7,511 nucleotides of DNA from Synechococcales cyanobacterium PMM_0073 (GCA_949127695.1 CASBQH010000191.1:1-7511), one strand, 5' to 3'. Shown: positions 1 to 6,346, counted from the first letter of the stretch. Numbers and translations: made by a program. The notes: generated by a model not told the origin, from the letters alone.

Positions 1-134
1 ACCACCAGCGCCCCCACTGGAACTTCTCCGGCCTCCCCTGCCGCTGCCGCCAGCTCAAGCGCCTGCCGCATCCAGCCATAGTGCCGCAGATATGCAGGAT
101 TATCGAGTATGGGCGGCGGAATCTCAGGCAGCAT
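1..134 (-). CDS. tadA: tRNA-specific adenosine deaminase TadA, N-terminal part (cut by window edge)
   Basis: TadA deaminates adenosine 34 of tRNA-Arg(ACG) to inosine in the cytoplasm, using a zinc-dependent cytidine-deaminase fold. Only the first 44 residues are in the window. They begin MLPEIPPPILDNPAYLRHYG and continue WMRQALELAAAAGEAGEVPVGALV. The WMRxALELA...GEVPVGALV pattern is the hallmark first helix and first beta strand of bacterial TadA. The catalytic HAE and PCxxC zinc motifs would lie beyond the left edge and cannot be checked. The start chosen is the ATG at 132-134, which gives the short N-terminal extension I recall from cyanobacterial homologues. No clear Shine-Dalgarno sequence precedes it. 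It starts 9 nt after the grxC stop, so it is probably co-transcribed and perhaps translationally coupled with grxC. Identity is from family recognition over a short stretch. Confidence 0.85.
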   Translation of the reverse strand, partial: MLPEIPPPILDNPAYLRHYGWMRQALELAAAAGEAGEVPVGALV

Positions 135-143
135 AAGGATTGC

Positions 144-446
144 CTACGCCTGAGCCAGCAGCGGATCGAGCTGCCCCTGCCGATCGATCGCGTACAGGTC
201 GTCACAGCCGCCAATATGCTGACTGTTGATAAAAATCTGCGGGACGCTGCGCCCGCCGTTAGCGCGTTCGGCCATTTTGATCCGGGCTGCGCCGTCGCCG
301 TCAATTTTGTACTCGGTGAATTGGACGCCTTTCCACTTCAGCAGCAGCTTGGCGCGGATGCAGTAGGGGCAGGTTTGCCAGGTGTAGATTTCGACGTTGG
401 CTTTGGCGTCAGGTCGATTGAACAGTGATTTGAATAGGTTGAGCAT
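144..446 (-). CDS. grxC: glutaredoxin 3 (GrxC)
   Basis: This is a 100-aa dithiol glutaredoxin, a cytoplasmic thiol-disulfide oxidoreductase that uses glutathione to reduce protein disulfides and mixed disulfides. The active site CPYC is at residues 26-29, after the first strand (VEIYTWQT). The cis-proline loop is SVPQIFI (Pro69; the family usually has TVP). The glutathione-contacting GGCDDL is at 79-84. A full glutaredoxin fold of about 85 residues follows a short leader (MLNLFKSLFNRPDAKA), which is slightly longer than E. coli Grx3. The frame stays open further upstream to 662, but that stretch overlaps the aldehyde dehydrogenase and is not glutaredoxin-like. The ATG at 444-446 has a purine-rich GGGGA seven bases upstream (plus-strand 454-458) and is the sensible start. 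It lies 28 nt after the aldehyde dehydrogenase and 9 nt before tadA, suggesting one transcript. Confidence 0.95.
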   Translation of the reverse strand: MLNLFKSLFNRPDAKANVEIYTWQTCPYCIRAKLLLKWKGVQFTEYKIDGDGAARIKMAERANGGRSVPQIFINSQHIGGCDDLYAIDRQGQLDPLLAQA

Positions 447-474
447 GAGCAAATCCCCAGATTGATAGATTAAT

Positions 475-1905
475 TCATCGAATAATTTTCTTGAATAGCT
501 CCAGCTTGCCTGCATAGGGAGCGTAGCGCCATTTGAGATCAAACCAGAAATTTTTGACCAGAACGCTCTTGTAATGCGAAAAGGTATCAAAGCTGGCCTT
601 GCCGTGATAGCTGCCCATGCCGCTCTCGCCCACACCGCCAAACGGCAGGCTAGAAGCCGCAATCTGCATAATCGTATCGTTCATGCAAACCCCACCCGAC
701 GAAGTTTGCGCCAGCACAAGCGCTTGCAGCTGGGCGTCTCGCGTGAATAAATAGAGCGCCAGCGGCTTGGGGCGAGCCTTGATCAGGGCAATTGCCTCGC
801 TGATATTGTCGTATTCCAGCATCGGCAGAATCGGCCCAAAGATCTCCTCCTGCATCACGGCAGCTTCCGGCGTCACCTGATCCAGAATGGTGGGGGCAAT
901 GTAGCGCTGAGCGGCGTTGGTGCTGCCGCCTGCCACAATTTCACCCTCTGCTGAACTAGCGGGCAAAAGCTGACTCAAGCGGCCAAAATGGCGGTCATTC
1001 ACAATGCGAGCGTAGTCGGGGCTTTGGGCGGGATCATCGCCATAAAATTCACGAATCGCCTGCTGCATCGCGGCCAGCAGCTTGGGCTTGATCCGCCGAT
1101 CGACCAGCAAATAGTCCGGCGCAATGCAGGTCTGACCTGCGTTCAAAAACTTGCCCCAGACAATCCGCCGCGCCGTGTATTCCAGCTGAATATCGCTATC
1201 GACAATGCAGGGGCTTTTGCCGCCTAGCTCCAGCGTCACGGGCGTCAGGTGCTGCGCCGCCGCCGCCATTACTGCCCGACCAATCTGCGTACCGCCTGTG
1301 AAGAAAATATGGTCAAATCTTTCGGCCAGCAGCGCTTGACTGACTTCTAAGCCGCCTTCTGCCACCGTAATATAGGCCGGGTCAAAGGTTGCCTGAATCA
1401 GCTTGGCAATCACCCGTGAGGTCTGAGGAGCCAGCTCCGAAGGCTTCAGCAGCGCGCAGTTTCCGGCGGCAATTGCGCCAATTAGGGGCGAAATCATCAG
1501 CTGAAACGGATAGTTCCAGGGGCCGATAATTAAAACCACGCCCAGCGGCTCAGCGTAGATTCGGCCTTTGGCGGGCAGCTGCTCCAGCGGCAGCGACACA
1601 GATTTGGGTCTAGCCCAGGTGGGCAAATGCTTGATCGCGTAGTTAATTTCTTTGGTGACGCCAATTTCAGTCAGATAAGCCTCTAGCTCTGGCTTGTTCA
1701 GGTCGGCTTTGAGGGCAGCTAAAATCTCAGGCTGGTAGTCAAGAATGGCCTGTTTCAGGGCTTTGAGCTGTGCCAAGCGGAACTCAATCGGCTGGGTATG
1801 ACCCGCGTTGAAGTAAGCTCGCTGTCGTCCCAGAGTCTCGCTGATCTGCGCTGATGCTGTGGCTTGGTCTGAGGTGATCTGGTCTGAGGGTGCAGCCTGA
1901 ACCAT
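475..1905 (-). CDS. class-3-type aldehyde dehydrogenase (fatty aldehyde / apocarotenal type)
   Basis: This 476-aa NAD(P)-dependent aldehyde dehydrogenase oxidises an aldehyde to its acid. The sequence resembles the class-3 (ALDH3) branch, which includes Synechocystis slr0091, an enzyme reported to act on apocarotenals and alkanals; that substrate assignment is by homology only. Visible residues are GPWNYPF (128-134, with Asn131 for the oxyanion hole), KPSE (154-157) for the cofactor, FTGGTQIG (202-209) for the nucleotide fold, the general base Glu226 in LELGGK, catalytic Cys260 in GQTC, EEIFGP (353-358), and PFGGVGESGMGSYHG (421-435). All catalytic positions are present, so it should be active. 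The C terminus is amphipathic (YAPYAGKLELFKKIIR), which could allow membrane association as in some fatty aldehyde dehydrogenases (inference). The first roughly 20 residues look like a low-complexity extension with a SDQIT/SDQAT repeat. A strong AAGGAGG supports the start. It appears to lead a transcript with grxC and tadA. Confidence 0.95.
   Translation of the reverse strand: MVQAAPSDQITSDQATASAQISETLGRQRAYFNAGHTQPIEFRLAQLKALKQAILDYQPEILAALKADLNKPELEAYLTEIGVTKEINYAIKHLPTWARPKSVSLPLEQLPAKGRIYAEPLGVVLIIGPWNYPFQLMISPLIGAIAAGNCALLKPSELAPQTSRVIAKLIQATFDPAYITVAEGGLEVSQALLAERFDHIFFTGGTQIGRAVMAAAAQHLTPVTLELGGKSPCIVDSDIQLEYTARRIVWGKFLNAGQTCIAPDYLLVDRRIKPKLLAAMQQAIREFYGDDPAQSPDYARIVNDRHFGRLSQLLPASSAEGEIVAGGSTNAAQRYIAPTILDQVTPEAAVMQEEIFGPILPMLEYDNISEAIALIKARPKPLALYLFTRDAQLQALVLAQTSSGGVCMNDTIMQIAASSLPFGGVGESGMGSYHGKASFDTFSHYKSVLVKNFWFDLKWRYAPYAGKLELFKKIIR
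1858..1887 (-). repeat. 15-bp imperfect tandem duplication at the aldehyde dehydrogenase N terminus
   Basis: Two adjacent 15-base units (minus strand, 1887-1873 and 1872-1858) share TCAGACCA and match at 11 of 15 positions. They encode SDQIT and SDQAT at residues 7-11 and 12-16. The unit is in frame and lies in the poorly conserved N-terminal tail, so it is probably a slippage product without effect on the catalytic domain. Confidence 0.7.
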
Positions 1906-1910
1906 TTGAG

Positions 1911-1917
1911 CCTCCTT
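1911..1917 (-). promoter_or_regulatory. strong ribosome binding site of the aldehyde dehydrogenase
   Basis: The minus strand reads AAGGAGG, then five bases, then ATG. This is a near-perfect Shine-Dalgarno match with good spacing, and it fixes the start at 1905. It is by far the best ribosome binding site in the window; the other genes have weak ones. Confidence 0.85.
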
Positions 1918-1920
1918 GGC

Positions 1921-1965
1921 TTTCGCTTCTCCTTATAATTTCTACATAATTGGCAAATTTGGCAA
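1921..1965 (-). promoter_or_regulatory. probable leftward promoter region with TTGGCAA direct repeats
   Basis: This AT-rich stretch lies upstream of the aldehyde dehydrogenase. It contains minus-strand TATAAG (1937-1932) and TATGTA (1948-1943) as possible -10 boxes. Two direct repeats of TTGGCAA occur on the plus strand at 1950-1956 and 1959-1965, nine bases apart; read on the minus strand they give TTGCCA, a -35-like hexamer. No -35/-10 pair has ideal spacing (13 or 22 bases for TATAAG), so the exact promoter cannot be set. The paired repeats could equally be a regulator site. Confidence 0.35.
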
Positions 1966-2024
1966 CCTGCTGTGCCAGATCTAGCTCAGTCTAGACAGTG
2001 CCAAATCTGAATAGCCGATCAACT

Positions 2025-2053
2025 TTGACCGTAGCGATCTGAGCGCTTATGAT
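2025..2053 (+). promoter_or_regulatory. sigma70-type promoter TTGACC-N17-TATGAT for the DUF4870 gene
   Basis: TTGACC at 2025-2030 is followed by exactly 17 bases and then TATGAT at 2048-2053. Each hexamer has one mismatch to the consensus and the spacing is optimal. Transcription would begin near 2060. The -10 box contains the ATG at 2049-2051, so that codon could not be translated from this transcript, which points to the next in-frame ATG at 2079 as the start. Confidence 0.65.
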
Positions 2054-2078
2054 AGATGAAACCCTTCTATCAGTGGCC

Positions 2079-2429
2079 ATGCAGCAAGATTATCAGCCCA
2101 GTGTTGGTCAGCGTAAACTGCTTTCGGCGCTCAGCCATGGCGCGATCTTTTTCAGCTCGCTGCTGGTCTCAATTGCCGTGCCGATTGTGATTTTATTTAT
2201 CACGAATGATCCGGTCGTCAAAGCCAACGCAGTTGAGTCGCTGAATTTTCACATCAACACCTACATTTACGCGATCATTTTTGCGCTGCTGATCTTCGTG
2301 GTGATTGGCATTCCGCTGCTGGTGCTGCTAGGGATCGCCACATTTGTGCTACCGATCATGGCAATTATCAAGGTGCTGAGCAATCCGGATCGCCCCTATC
2401 GCTACCCATTTTTGTTCCGCATTTTGTGA
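2079..2429 (+). CDS. DUF4870 (Tic20-like) small membrane protein
   Basis: A 116-aa protein with three predicted membrane segments, about residues 21-41 (GAIFFSSLLVSIAVPIVILFI), 63-80 and 82-100. The signature of DUF4870 proteins is visible: a QRKLLSALSHGAIFFS start, NDPVVKANAVESLNFHIN after the first helix, and a short basic-aromatic tail (DRPYRYPFLFRIL). The biochemical role of the family is unknown; it is placed near Tic20-like membrane proteins by fold. The frame extends to an ATG at 2049, which would give 126 aa. That ATG sits inside the apparent -10 box, and conserved residues begin only after 2079, so I prefer 2079. Neither ATG has a clear Shine-Dalgarno sequence. It is a single-gene rightward unit, divergent from the aldehyde dehydrogenase and convergent with the RecJ-like gene 5 nt away. 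Confidence 0.88.
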   Translation: MQQDYQPSVGQRKLLSALSHGAIFFSSLLVSIAVPIVILFITNDPVVKANAVESLNFHINTYIYAIIFALLIFVVIGIPLLVLLGIATFVLPIMAIIKVLSNPDRPYRYPFLFRIL

Positions 2430-2434
2430 ACGCT

Positions 2435-4660
2435 TCAGGCTGAGCTGCGGCTTGCAGCCAAGGTCGCGGCTTGCAGCGTCTTCAGCGGCACCTGAGCAAA
2501 ATACCGCTGCATAAACTGCTCTTGTGCCACCGCCGAAATAAATTGCTCAGAATCTAGTCCAGGCAAGGCAGCTAAACCAATCTTCAGCGTCTGCTCACTC
2601 AGGTTTAGCTCAGCTTGCAGCTGACGCAGCGTGATCTCAGAGACCGGTTCTCTCAGGCTATCAGAGCGTTCAACTAGCGCCTGCCAGAGCGTCAAAGGCG
2701 GCGGCAGAGCGGGCAGATCGTAAGCCAGAACCAGCGTTTGTGAGGTTTGCTGCGCCTGTTGCAACCAGCCCGCCAGCTCTTGCCAACTCTTAGGACAGCG
2801 GGTAATGGCCAGCTGTCCAGCGGCAGCTGATATCAGCTCACCACGCCTGTCCAAAATCTCGGCTGACTCTCCTGTACGGTCATCTGTAGCGAGCCGCACC
2901 GCAATCAGCCGCACCTCATAGCGCTTCTGGCGCTTGGCATCCTCATAGCTGCTGAAATCCAGCTCCACCAGCAGATCGCAGCGTCCAATCGGCAGCTCAT
3001 CTTTGTAGTGTCCCCACCAGACACCCGGAAACCCCTGATCTGTGGTTTCGTCCCAGAGTTCAAACTCTGTTTTGATATAATCCAGCTTCTGGCCGCTGAG
3101 GTCGCGAATTTTGCGATGCCAAGTCTGCGTCAGCCAGCCGTTGCGAATCAGCAGCAGCGGGGTTGGATTGCCAATGCCGAAAGGTTCGAGCAGCCGCAGC
3201 TCCTGAAACAGCGCTTTGCCTAGCTCAGCCACTGTCACTGTTAAATCAGCTCTGGGCGACTGCACGGTTATGCCCATTGCCCTCGCCTGCTGATTAATCG
3301 CCTCCGCAAAGGGCGCAATATTTTGACTCGGCAACCGCAGCTCAGCCGCCGCGCCCTCGCCCCAAAACTGGCTCAGCCAGCTGGCCTGCGTCTGTAAGAG
3401 CTGGCAAAGATCGCCTGAGGGCAGCTCTGAGCCATTCATCCGGGCTGAGCCAATCGCCTCTGGCTCTGACTGGCTGAGCAAAATCACCGGACGCCCATGG
3501 GTTTGTGCCAATTGTCCGGCAGCTAGTCCCAAAATTTCAGCAGGCCACTGCGGATCGCTCAGCAGAATTACATGAGTCGTAGAAAGATCGAGTTCAGCCA
3601 GCTTGGCTTGGGCTTGAGCTACCACCTGCCGCTGCAACACCTTGCGACGTGCATTCGCTAGCTCAACCTGCTCGGCTAGCTGACTACAGCGGTTGGACTC
3701 TTGGCTAATGAGCAGCTCCACCGCGCGATTCGGGTCATCCCACAGACGGCTGATGGCCTGAATGCGGCGTCCTAGCCCCATTGAAATCTCTGTGGGCCGA
3801 TCGCCTGTAATCCGACAGAGCTGCAAGAGTTTGGCGATGCCGGGACGCGGCGGCTTGAGCGGATCTTGGTTGCGCTGGAGTTGGGCAATGCCGAGCTGCG
3901 CTAAATATCGACTCTCGCCAGTTAGCGGCACTGGATCAGCCAGCAGCCCAATTGCTACGAGATCGAGCAAATCTGTGACTTGAGCATTCACTTCCAAGGC
4001 TGGGTAAACCGCTTCCATCAGCTTGTAAGCCAGCGCCACGCTGGGCAAATTAGCCAGCGGATGCTCCGCAGGCAGGCTGCGTGAATTAAACCAAGCCGCC
4101 ACCGCAGGATGGCCAGCCAGATCGCCAAAGAGATCGTCAGTCAGATCGCCAGTCGGCCAGGATTGATCAATCCAAATCACCGACATTCCTGCTGCTGCGG
4201 CCTCTTTGCCCAGATCGCGCTGGCCGCAGCCCATTAGCAGGCTACAGCCCGCTGCCACGAATGCCTCTAGATCAGCTGCTGTCAAACTGCGAGAGACCTG
4301 ATAAGTGAGCTGTGATGCGTCAAAAACCTGACTCAAGCCCTGCTGGAGCAGCGCCGTGGTTGCAACACTCGCTGCATCGCCCCAGACCAAGAGCTTCTCA
4401 GAAGTTGCCTGTGCCTGCTGGAGTCGAGCAATGGCCTGAAGGCTAGCGCTGCCCAAGCTATTGTCCAAGCTATTGTCCAAGCCAGTCGGCTGGTACTGTC
4501 GGGCATCTAAAAAATCGGCTAGCTGCTGGGGCTGCCGCATTTGACGCTGCCAGAGCAATTGGGCAGTATGAGGCGATGCATCAGGGCAGAATTGCTGAAT
4601 TAGGGCGCTGAAGGTTCCAGACATGGGCGGTGCAGCCTGAAGCCATGAGGTAGTCAACAT
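2435..4660 (-). CDS. RecJ/DHH-family protein with degenerate catalytic motifs (putative RecJ pseudoenzyme)
   Basis: This 741-aa protein follows the layout of cyanobacterial RecJ, the 5'-3' single-strand DNA exonuclease of recombination and repair. Scaffold segments are clear: W..AP start and LLWQRQMRQPQQLADFL (36-51), HPLANLPSVALAYKLMEA (200-217), LLDLVAIGLLADPVPLTGESRYL (231-253), MGLGRRIQAISRL (294-306), the DHHA1-like VILLSDPQWPAEILGLAAGQLA (364-385), and the OB-fold LEPFGIGNPTP (491-501). A C-terminal region of about 130 residues follows. The active-site motifs do not survive. Motif I (DxDADG) reads WGDAASVATTALL (93-105). The HGLN segment is missing after residue 127. The CDTG motif reads CGQRD (145-149). 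DHH reads DQS (165-167). GGH in DHHA1 reads GEG (434-436). Only Asp242 of the motif IV region remains. Nuclease activity is therefore unlikely, although the frame is intact. It may act as a structural or DNA-binding partner (inference). ATG at 4658-4660 is the start; the ribosome binding site is weak. Confidence 0.85.
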   Translation of the reverse strand: MLTTSWLQAAPPMSGTFSALIQQFCPDASPHTAQLLWQRQMRQPQQLADFLDARQYQPTGLDNSLDNSLGSASLQAIARLQQAQATSEKLLVWGDAASVATTALLQQGLSQVFDASQLTYQVSRSLTAADLEAFVAAGCSLLMGCGQRDLGKEAAAAGMSVIWIDQSWPTGDLTDDLFGDLAGHPAVAAWFNSRSLPAEHPLANLPSVALAYKLMEAVYPALEVNAQVTDLLDLVAIGLLADPVPLTGESRYLAQLGIAQLQRNQDPLKPPRPGIAKLLQLCRITGDRPTEISMGLGRRIQAISRLWDDPNRAVELLISQESNRCSQLAEQVELANARRKVLQRQVVAQAQAKLAELDLSTTHVILLSDPQWPAEILGLAAGQLAQTHGRPVILLSQSEPEAIGSARMNGSELPSGDLCQLLQTQASWLSQFWGEGAAAELRLPSQNIAPFAEAINQQARAMGITVQSPRADLTVTVAELGKALFQELRLLEPFGIGNPTPLLLIRNGWLTQTWHRKIRDLSGQKLDYIKTEFELWDETTDQGFPGVWWGHYKDELPIGRCDLLVELDFSSYEDAKRQKRYEVRLIAVRLATDDRTGESAEILDRRGELISAAAGQLAITRCPKSWQELAGWLQQAQQTSQTLVLAYDLPALPPPLTLWQALVERSDSLREPVSEITLRQLQAELNLSEQTLKIGLAALPGLDSEQFISAVAQEQFMQRYFAQVPLKTLQAATLAASRSSA
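2447..2477. repeat. 12-bp direct repeat GCGGCTTGCAGC near the RecJ-like stop
   Basis: GCGGCTTGCAGC occurs at 2447-2458 and 2466-2477, a 19-base period. It therefore codes in two different frames of the RecJ-like C terminus. Its function is unknown and it may be chance or slippage. It sits at the convergent gene junction. Confidence 0.6.
4453..4483. repeat. 12-bp tandem duplication in the RecJ-like N-terminal linker
   Basis: CCAAGCTATTGT is present in two perfect adjacent copies (4453-4464, 4465-4476), followed by a partial third (CCAAGC). On the coding strand it gives the repeated tetrapeptide in LDNSLDNSL (residues 61-69). It is in frame and falls in the linker between the N-terminal helix region and the DHH-like core. 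Confidence 0.85.
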
Positions 4661-4973
4661 GGCAGCTCTGAAGCGCGGGAAGGTTTACGTTGCAGGGTGC
4701 AAAGTTTCAGCAAAGCAATCTTGCTCTCTTGATAAAGCCTAGAGGGATCAAACGATTCGTCGCTGTTTTGGGAGAAACTTATGATAGTTTTGATCAGATG
4801 GATTTAGCCCTAAGTCTAGGGTTTACTCAGGCAATCCTGGTTCTCTGGCTGAATTTTCCGGATAGCTGAGTCAAGGTGTCGAACAAAAAAGCACAGCATA
4901 ACGTCTGTTTCCCAGGCTAGCACTAACGCAGAGTTTGCCTCCCATACCGTTTAGTACTGTCAGTGAATCAAAG
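4661..4973. promoter_or_regulatory. 313-nt divergent intergenic region between the RecJ-like gene and the wza-like gene
   Basis: There is no gene here that I can support. Possible elements are a TATGAT hexamer at 4780-4785 on the plus strand without a good -35 at 17 bases, and a small dyad CCCTA-AGTC-TAGGG at 4808-4821. An inverted TTGAT...ATCAA pair flanks about 4730-4752. The stretch before the wza-like start holds an A6 run (near 4885-4890). It must contain promoters for both flanking genes, but none matches the consensus well enough to place. Confidence 0.4.
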
Positions 4974-6281
4974 ATGAGCTTAAGAGCAAGTTGGGTGAAC
5001 AGGTTTAATCACAGCTTCATGCCGATATCGGCGGGGCTAAACAGGGTGAGTGCCAGGATTTTGCCTGGAGCCGCAGTTGCTGCTGCCCTAACGGCAGTGA
5101 TCGCCCCGACCGCTGGATTGGCCAACCCATCGCCCCAGATCCAGTCTCAGGCCCCAACTTCTCAGTCCCCAACTTCTCAGTCCCCCACCTCGCAGGCCGA
5201 ACCCCGCCGAGGCGTGATTTTAACGCCCGCTCTGCCGACCCGCACCATTATTCCGCCCCCAACCACTGCTTTTCCACCCGAAGAAGCCTATACGCTGGGG
5301 GCTGGCGATCAAATTCAGCTTGACATCTTTGATGTACCTGAGCTGAGCGGTGCGGCCACAGGGAGCTACATCGTCCAGCTAGATGGCACTGTCAACCTCA
5401 CTTGGGCTGGAACCGTTTCAGTGCAGGGTCTGACCCTGAAGCAGGCCGAACAGCGCATTGAGGCTGCCTATGCTTCATTTATTCGCGAGCCGCTCATTAC
5501 CGTCAGCGTGGTGAATACGCGCTCGCTGCGGATTAGTTTAGCCGGTGAGGTGAAGCGCCCCGGCGTCTATGTAATCAGTCCAGAAGGTGCTACCGACAAC
5601 CAAATTTTGGTGACGGGAGCCGCCGCTGGGGGCGGGGTTGCCAACCAATGGCCAACCGTGACCAAAGCCCTGCAAGCCGCAGGCGGCATCACGCAGTTTG
5701 CTGATATCCGGCGGGTGCAGATACGGCGTCCGCTGACGGATGGCTCGCTTGAGCTGATTGAGATTAATTTGTGGGAACTGCTCCGCACGGGCGAGCTGGC
5801 TCAGGATATTCGGCTGCGCGACCGAGATACGCTGGTGATCCCGACCGCCACAGCGCTGAATGACAGCGAGGCGCTAGTGATTGGCGGCGCTAATTTTTCG
5901 CCCGCTACCATTCGCATCAACGTAATTGGCGAGGTCTCAGCACCGGGCGTGATTGAAGTTCCGGCCAACACGCCGATGAATCAGGTGTTGATGGCAGCAG
6001 GCGGCTTTCTCAATCCCAGAGCCCGCACCAGCGAAGTGGATCTCGTTCGGCTCAACTCCAACGGCACCGCAATTCGGCGCACGGTCGCCATGGATCTAGC
6101 TGCCGGAATTAATGACGCGACCAATCCGGCGCTGCGCGACTATGACACGATCATTGTCAGCCGGAACGGAGCGACAGCAACCCGCGACAACGTTGAAAAC
6201 CGACTCGCTCCAGTCACAACCTTCACAGGGCTGATTGATTCTTTCTTCGGCGTGCTTGGCATCTTTAATGTCTTTGATTAA
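4974..6281 (+). CDS. Wza-family polysaccharide export protein (Poly_export + SLBB domains)
   Basis: A 435-aa outer-membrane polysaccharide export protein of the Wza/GumB type, expected to form the channel for capsule or released polysaccharide. The N terminus has basic residues followed by the hydrophobic stretch ILPGAAVAAALTAVIAPTAGLA (29-50) and a likely signal-peptidase I site at AGLA/NP. No lipobox cysteine is visible, unlike E. coli Wza. A Pro/Thr/Ser/Gln linker with PTSQS repeats (61-75) follows. The Poly_export domain is about 105-180 (AYTLGAGDQIQLDIFDVPEL...DGTVNLTWAG). The first SLBB domain starts near 187 (ISLAGEVKRPGVYVI) and the second near 314 (INVIGEVSAPGVIEV...AAGGF). The C terminus (FTGLIDSFFGVLGIFNVF, 417-434) is hydrophobic and may correspond to Wza's outer-membrane helix. 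An in-frame TTG at 4935 would add 13 residues; ATG 4974 is preferred, and ATG 5019 is also possible. The adjacent Wzz-like gene supports the role. Confidence 0.92.
   Translation: MSLRASWVNRFNHSFMPISAGLNRVSARILPGAAVAAALTAVIAPTAGLANPSPQIQSQAPTSQSPTSQSPTSQAEPRRGVILTPALPTRTIIPPPTTAFPPEEAYTLGAGDQIQLDIFDVPELSGAATGSYIVQLDGTVNLTWAGTVSVQGLTLKQAEQRIEAAYASFIREPLITVSVVNTRSLRISLAGEVKRPGVYVISPEGATDNQILVTGAAAGGGVANQWPTVTKALQAAGGITQFADIRRVQIRRPLTDGSLELIEINLWELLRTGELAQDIRLRDRDTLVIPTATALNDSEALVIGGANFSPATIRINVIGEVSAPGVIEVPANTPMNQVLMAAGGFLNPRARTSEVDLVRLNSNGTAIRRTVAMDLAAGINDATNPALRDYDTIIVSRNGATATRDNVENRLAPVTTFTGLIDSFFGVLGIFNVFD
5154..5198 (+). repeat. 15-bp tandem repeat encoding PTSQS in the Wza-like linker
   Basis: Three in-frame 15-base units encode PTSQS, PTSQS and PTSQA (residues 61-75). 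The first two are identical at the DNA level (CCAACTTCTCAGTCC) and the third has diverged. Position just after the signal peptide suggests a flexible linker whose length can change by slippage. Confidence 0.9.
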
Positions 6282-6294
6282 GCATTTAATCAAA
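6273..6294. repeat. perfect 9-bp AT-rich inverted repeat over the wza-like stop codon
   Basis: TTTGATTAA at 6273-6281 pairs perfectly with TTAATCAAA at 6286-6294 across the 4-base spacer GCAT. The left arm contains the TAA stop of the Wza-like gene. The stem has one G-C pair and no T tract follows, so it is a poor intrinsic terminator. A protein operator for the downstream gene or an RNA 3'-end/processing element are alternatives. Confidence 0.6.
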
Positions 6295-6346
6295 CGAGTG
6301 AGAGGTCTTGCTAATCGATACTATAGATACAGGATATTGGTTAAGT

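Noticed and set aside
81..428. Plus-strand open frame of 115 aa opposite grxC and tadA
   Set aside because: It is the complement shadow of two recognised genes and has no domain resemblance.
447..662. Upstream in-frame extension of the glutaredoxin frame to 172 aa
   Set aside because: It overlaps the aldehyde dehydrogenase coding region antiparallel to no known motif and has no glutaredoxin features; the ATG at 444-446 gives a normal family length.
2445..2459. GCTGC/GCAGC hairpin at the convergent junction as a shared terminator
   Set aside because: The stem is only five pairs, no T run follows on either strand, and it lies within the RecJ-like coding sequence.
3008..3983. Plus-strand frames of about 70 aa within the RecJ-like gene
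   Set aside because: They lie antisense to a long gene with family motifs and have no ribosome binding site or recognisable features.
4780..4785. TATGAT as the wza-like promoter -10 box
   Set aside because: No acceptable -35 hexamer lies 16-18 bases upstream, and it would give a leader of nearly 200 nt; kept only as a remark in the intergenic entry.
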